This document shows positions 61,102 through 64,000 of a stretch of DNA of 64,000 nucleotides, in pieces. A program made the translations under genes and the position numbers. Origin of the DNA: Astrocystis sublimbata (lineage: Eukaryota; Ascomycota; Sordariomycetes; Xylariales; Xylariaceae); the NCBI GenBank assembly GCA_022453515.1, contig JAJNNY010000009.1:868001-932000 (forward strand), read 5' to 3'. A model generated the notes under the pieces. It had not been told where the DNA came from and made no database searches. It saw nothing but the letters and a program-made list of their open reading frames with translations. Numbering within the stretch: the stretch's first letter is position 1; each line of letters starts with the position of its first letter.

Positions 61102-62919
61102 ATGGAGAATCACCCGGTGGTAAATCATCCGCCAACTCCACTGACCTCCGCGACGGACGACCAAGATATTCTTGACAACATCGATGGTCGCATGCACGGG
61201 CCCATGAGCGGATTCATCAAGAAATACTTCGGCAACTTTCAACATGTCCACCAAGATGCTTACTTGGAAATTCAGGCAGCGGGAAGAGTGAGTGGCCGGG
61301 GTGCCGTTCCGTCAGTTGCCCCATCACCTGATAGTTTCTTACAATGGTTCTCCAACTATGTATCGCGGGATCTTGACGGGGCTCGGGGCTCGTGGCATGT
61401 ATCTGACAGTGATGCAGTGCCCGGGTCTGAGAGTGGTGACAATGGTACACGTCTCCTCCTGACCATGCCCACGCCCACTTTGCCAGCCTCTGACATACAG
61501 ACGAGATGGGACCATGTTCAGGTTATCGGCCAGTTTTACCAGCGCAGTTGCGTTTGTTATCAGGATGGACTATTGCGACTCTGTCGGTCCGCACACCAGG
61601 TCTTCGCCAGTCAGCCCACGCGGTACTTTTTACATGGCTTCTATATACGCGGCTCGCTGGTCGAGTTTTGGGTCTTTGATCGATCTGGCTTATATTGTAG
61701 CGACCTGTTCGATACTCATAAAGATTCCGTCCAGTTCCTCTCCATAATTCACAGCTACCCGCGGATGACAGACCAAGAGCTGGGGAAAAGTAAAATCATT
61801 GGTACGGATAAGGGCGGCAACTACATTATACCTAACAGTGAGGTGACCCCTTCTTTGGGAAAGCTTTATCTCGAAAGCCAGCCAGTTGCGTCTCGTGAAG
61901 CCCTTGTTGGCACCGGGACAACTTGCTATCGGGCTAGAATGCCTGACTCAACTCAGTGGAGTTACATTGTCAAATTCAAATGGCGATGGGCTAGGGAACG
62001 TTCGGAGGACGAGCTTCTGAAGTTGGCAAAGAAGAAATGCGTCTGGGGTGCCGTCTCTCTTGATCATTACGAAGAACTAGAAAGTACGGCAGATTTGCGC
62101 CGAAGTCTCCGGTGGGGAAAACACAGAAAGTTCGCCAGAATGCACTTTGGTAAGAGTAACGGAAACGAAGGGCAACGACAAGAAGTCAGTTGCAATACTG
62201 ACGGGCTCGTCGAGTATACAGAAGAAACCAAATGCTTCTTTCAAAATCGAATTCTTGCATGCATGGTTACATCTCCTGTCGGCAGACCTCTTCACACTTT
62301 TCAGTCTCTCTTGGAGTTGCTCCAGGTGTTTCGTGATGCTATCAAGTGTCACCGATCACTGTGTTGTGACGCCAGTATTCTTCACCAAGATATATCCCCA
62401 GGGAACATGATCATTCTAGATGGTCAAGGTGAAGGGAATCCCCAAGGGATTCTGATAGACCTCGATTCCGCGATAGAGCTCGACGAAGGAGTAGAAACGG
62501 AGGCTGGCATTACCGGCACAAGACCATTCATGGCTATTGGCGTTCTTAAGAGTGAACGCCATATGTATCGTCACGACCTAGAATCCTTTCTCTACGTTTT
62601 CCTATGGACAATCATAACGAACCACGCGGAGAACCCCCAAGAGACGAGCAAGCTTCGACAATGGAGTAGCGGTAACTGGGACGAGTTGGCAGTACGCAAG
62701 TCAGTCGACATGGATCAGGATGGTTTTCAGACTATTATGGGGGAATTTCCTCCCGAATTCCACTACATCAAGCCGCTCGCCGAGCGTCTACGCCAACTAA
62801 TATTTCCCCAGCGGGCTGGGGCAATTTGGACAGGGACCGAGGAGACGCCCGAAGCTGTAGACAGGCTCTATGATGGAATGATCCGGACGTTTGAAGAAGC
62901 CATTGCTTCTGAAGCGTAA
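61102..62919 (+). CDS. FunK1-type fungal protein kinase-like protein
   Basis: A single intronless frame of 605 residues. The kinase part lies in the C-terminal half: CYRARMPDSTQWSYIVKFKW (candidate ATP-lysine strand), catalytic-loop HQDISPGNMIILD (HxD with a downstream Asn), LIDLDSAIEL in place of DFG, GTRPFMAIGVL and RHDLESFLYVFLW. These strings are the hallmarks of the fungus-specific FunK1 family. The N-terminal half, with FLHGFYIRGSLVEFWVFDRSGLYCS, is the usual FunK1 N-terminal region. The family is expanded and variable between fungal species; no cellular role or substrate is established. The key lysine, HxD and DxD residues appear present, so it may be active. The gene lies among repeats at the edge of the window. 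Confidence 0.9.
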   Translation: MENHPVVNHPPTPLTSATDDQDILDNIDGRMHGPMSGFIKKYFGNFQHVHQDAYLEIQAAGRVSGRGAVPSVAPSPDSFLQWFSNYVSRDLDGARGSWHVSDSDAVPGSESGDNGTRLLLTMPTPTLPASDIQTRWDHVQVIGQFYQRSCVCYQDGLLRLCRSAHQVFASQPTRYFLHGFYIRGSLVEFWVFDRSGLYCSDLFDTHKDSVQFLSIIHSYPRMTDQELGKSKIIGTDKGGNYIIPNSEVTPSLGKLYLESQPVASREALVGTGTTCYRARMPDSTQWSYIVKFKWRWARERSEDELLKLAKKKCVWGAVSLDHYEELESTADLRRSLRWGKHRKFARMHFGKSNGNEGQRQEVSCNTDGLVEYTEETKCFFQNRILACMVTSPVGRPLHTFQSLLELLQVFRDAIKCHRSLCCDASILHQDISPGNMIILDGQGEGNPQGILIDLDSAIELDEGVETEAGITGTRPFMAIGVLKSERHMYRHDLESFLYVFLWTIITNHAENPQETSKLRQWSSGNWDELAVRKSVDMDQDGFQTIMGEFPPEFHYIKPLAERLRQLIFPQRAGAIWTGTEETPEAVDRLYDGMIRTFEEAIASEA

Positions 62920-64000
62920 GATAGCAGTAAAAGAAGTTATCATAAGTATTATGGCTACCCAGGTATGAAGTAAATTTCTGCATATCAAGTCTTCGAATGG
63001 CTACGTGTACAGTACGTGAATCCGTTCGTGTCCGTTACGGACCAAGAACGGCGAAACGGGCCCACATTGGTCCAGCTGATCCACGGTGCGGTGTAATATT
63101 CTTTCTACTCGACCCAAGGTTGTTATAGCAAATACCTGGATTATAAGTTATGCAAATATCTTCAACAATGAAGCGGGTCTTGCTTACCGTTCTAATTCAG
63201 GACGGTAAAACCTATCTTAGAGGTGCTGGTGTTGGCCAGATTGGGAGCCGAAGCGGGAATAGCCTTGCCTCTTGACCGTCTGCTGGGAATCGAGACGAAG
63301 AACCAGCCCACTTGGTGTTACCTTAATGTAGCGTGCGTGGGTTGGAAATGAGGGGCAACTTCTGGAGCCCAACCTTTAGTACCTTAGGTACCTTTACTCT
63401 TGAACATAACGTGAGGAAGGTACCTACCTCCTAGCAGAGACGCACCTAGCTACATCCACTCTTTTTCGCACCGACCTTTGCCTTAGGTACCTAGCCCCTC
63501 ATCTTGCTTCTAGTGACCAATGATGGATGCCCTTGTGCTATCCTTCAATAGAGCAGCCAACCAGATGTACCTACCTTCTACCAGCATGAGATACTACCTA
63601 CCGTTAGGTAGTAATCAATAACAAGTATTTCCTTACATTTTAGCTGAGAAGTACCTGGTAGTAGTAGTGGTGGTAGTAGTAGTGCTGAGAGAAGTTAAAA
63701 TTCCGAATCTTAGGCATGCATTTACAGCCAGCCATGGAACCCCATTCTTTGAGGTCTACTCACTTAATCTGTCTTATCTACATGTAGGTACTAGGTAAGT
63801 ACCTACATGTTAGGTACTCGGGTGGTGGGGTAACGCCCGTCTGGAGGGGCTTGGATCCCCTAAGGAAGACAGTCTCACAGAACCTTAGGCTACCTCCTAG
63901 GTAGGTACCTCAGGCACACCGGCGGCGGCACACACCTCAGGGCTCTCCTGTCCGACGCACGAGCCAAGGCATTCTCGGCGGGTCCCTTTGGTCTGCGCTG
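62920..64000. other. Intergenic right end
   Basis: No gene is supported. It contains a GTAGTAGTGGTGGTAGTAGTAGTG tract-like triplet repeat near 63659-63684 and a dense set of GGTACC/CCTAGG/TACCTACC motifs from 63373 to 63915. Confidence 0.6.

Overview
This is nuclear DNA of a filamentous ascomycete (Pezizomycotina, most likely a Sordariomycete). Coding regions are interrupted by short spliceosomal introns (about 40 to 160 bp, GTRNGT donors, CTRAC/CTAAC branch sites). The gene content is typical of moulds: a Zn(II)2Cys6 regulator, NADPH nitrate reductase, a small processive chitin synthase, an EF-hand external NADH dehydrogenase, fungal sulfite reductase beta and a FunK1 kinase. There are no operons, bacterial signals or CRISPR.

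Layout: (-) Zn2Cys6 regulator cut by the left edge (1-895); (+) AFG1-type mitochondrial ATPase (5037-6787); (+) DUF3405 membrane glycosyltransferase-like protein (9693-12174); (+) monocarboxylate-type MFS transporter (12910-14679); (-) HRQ1 helicase (15329-18879); (-) FG-repeat Ran-binding protein (19999-21627), with a doubtful small ORF downstream; (-) class VI-like chitin synthase (23490-25947); a 4.6-kb gene-poor stretch; (-) UPF2/NMD2 (30542-34483); (+) nitrate reductase (37516-40302); (-) external NADH dehydrogenase (41002-43154); (-) NOP53 (44074-45446); (+) YPT6/Rab6 (46353-47358); (-) ribose-5-phosphate isomerase (47736-48596, or to 48803); (+) sulfite reductase beta (50407-55321); (+) small cysteine-containing secreted protein (56892-57495); (+) secreted class 3 lipase (58263-59468); (+) FunK1 kinase (61102-62919).

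Most genes are independent housekeeping units: mitochondrial protein quality control, DNA crosslink repair, nuclear export, nonsense-mediated decay, ribosome assembly, Golgi traffic and the pentose phosphate pathway. Two are assimilatory reductases (nitrate and sulfite) that draw on NADPH, and ribose-5-phosphate isomerase belongs to the NADPH-generating pathway, but their proximity looks incidental. The right end (secreted protein, lipase, FunK1 kinase) is more accessory in character and is mixed with repeats. I found no biosynthetic gene cluster and no convincing new multi-gene system.

Intergenic DNA carries AT-rich degraded repeat copies, homopolymer tracts and very frequent short palindromes built on ACCTAGGT/GGTACC. 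All exon structures were spliced by hand from the sequence and checked for frame continuity. Family assignments come from motif recognition, not from database searches.
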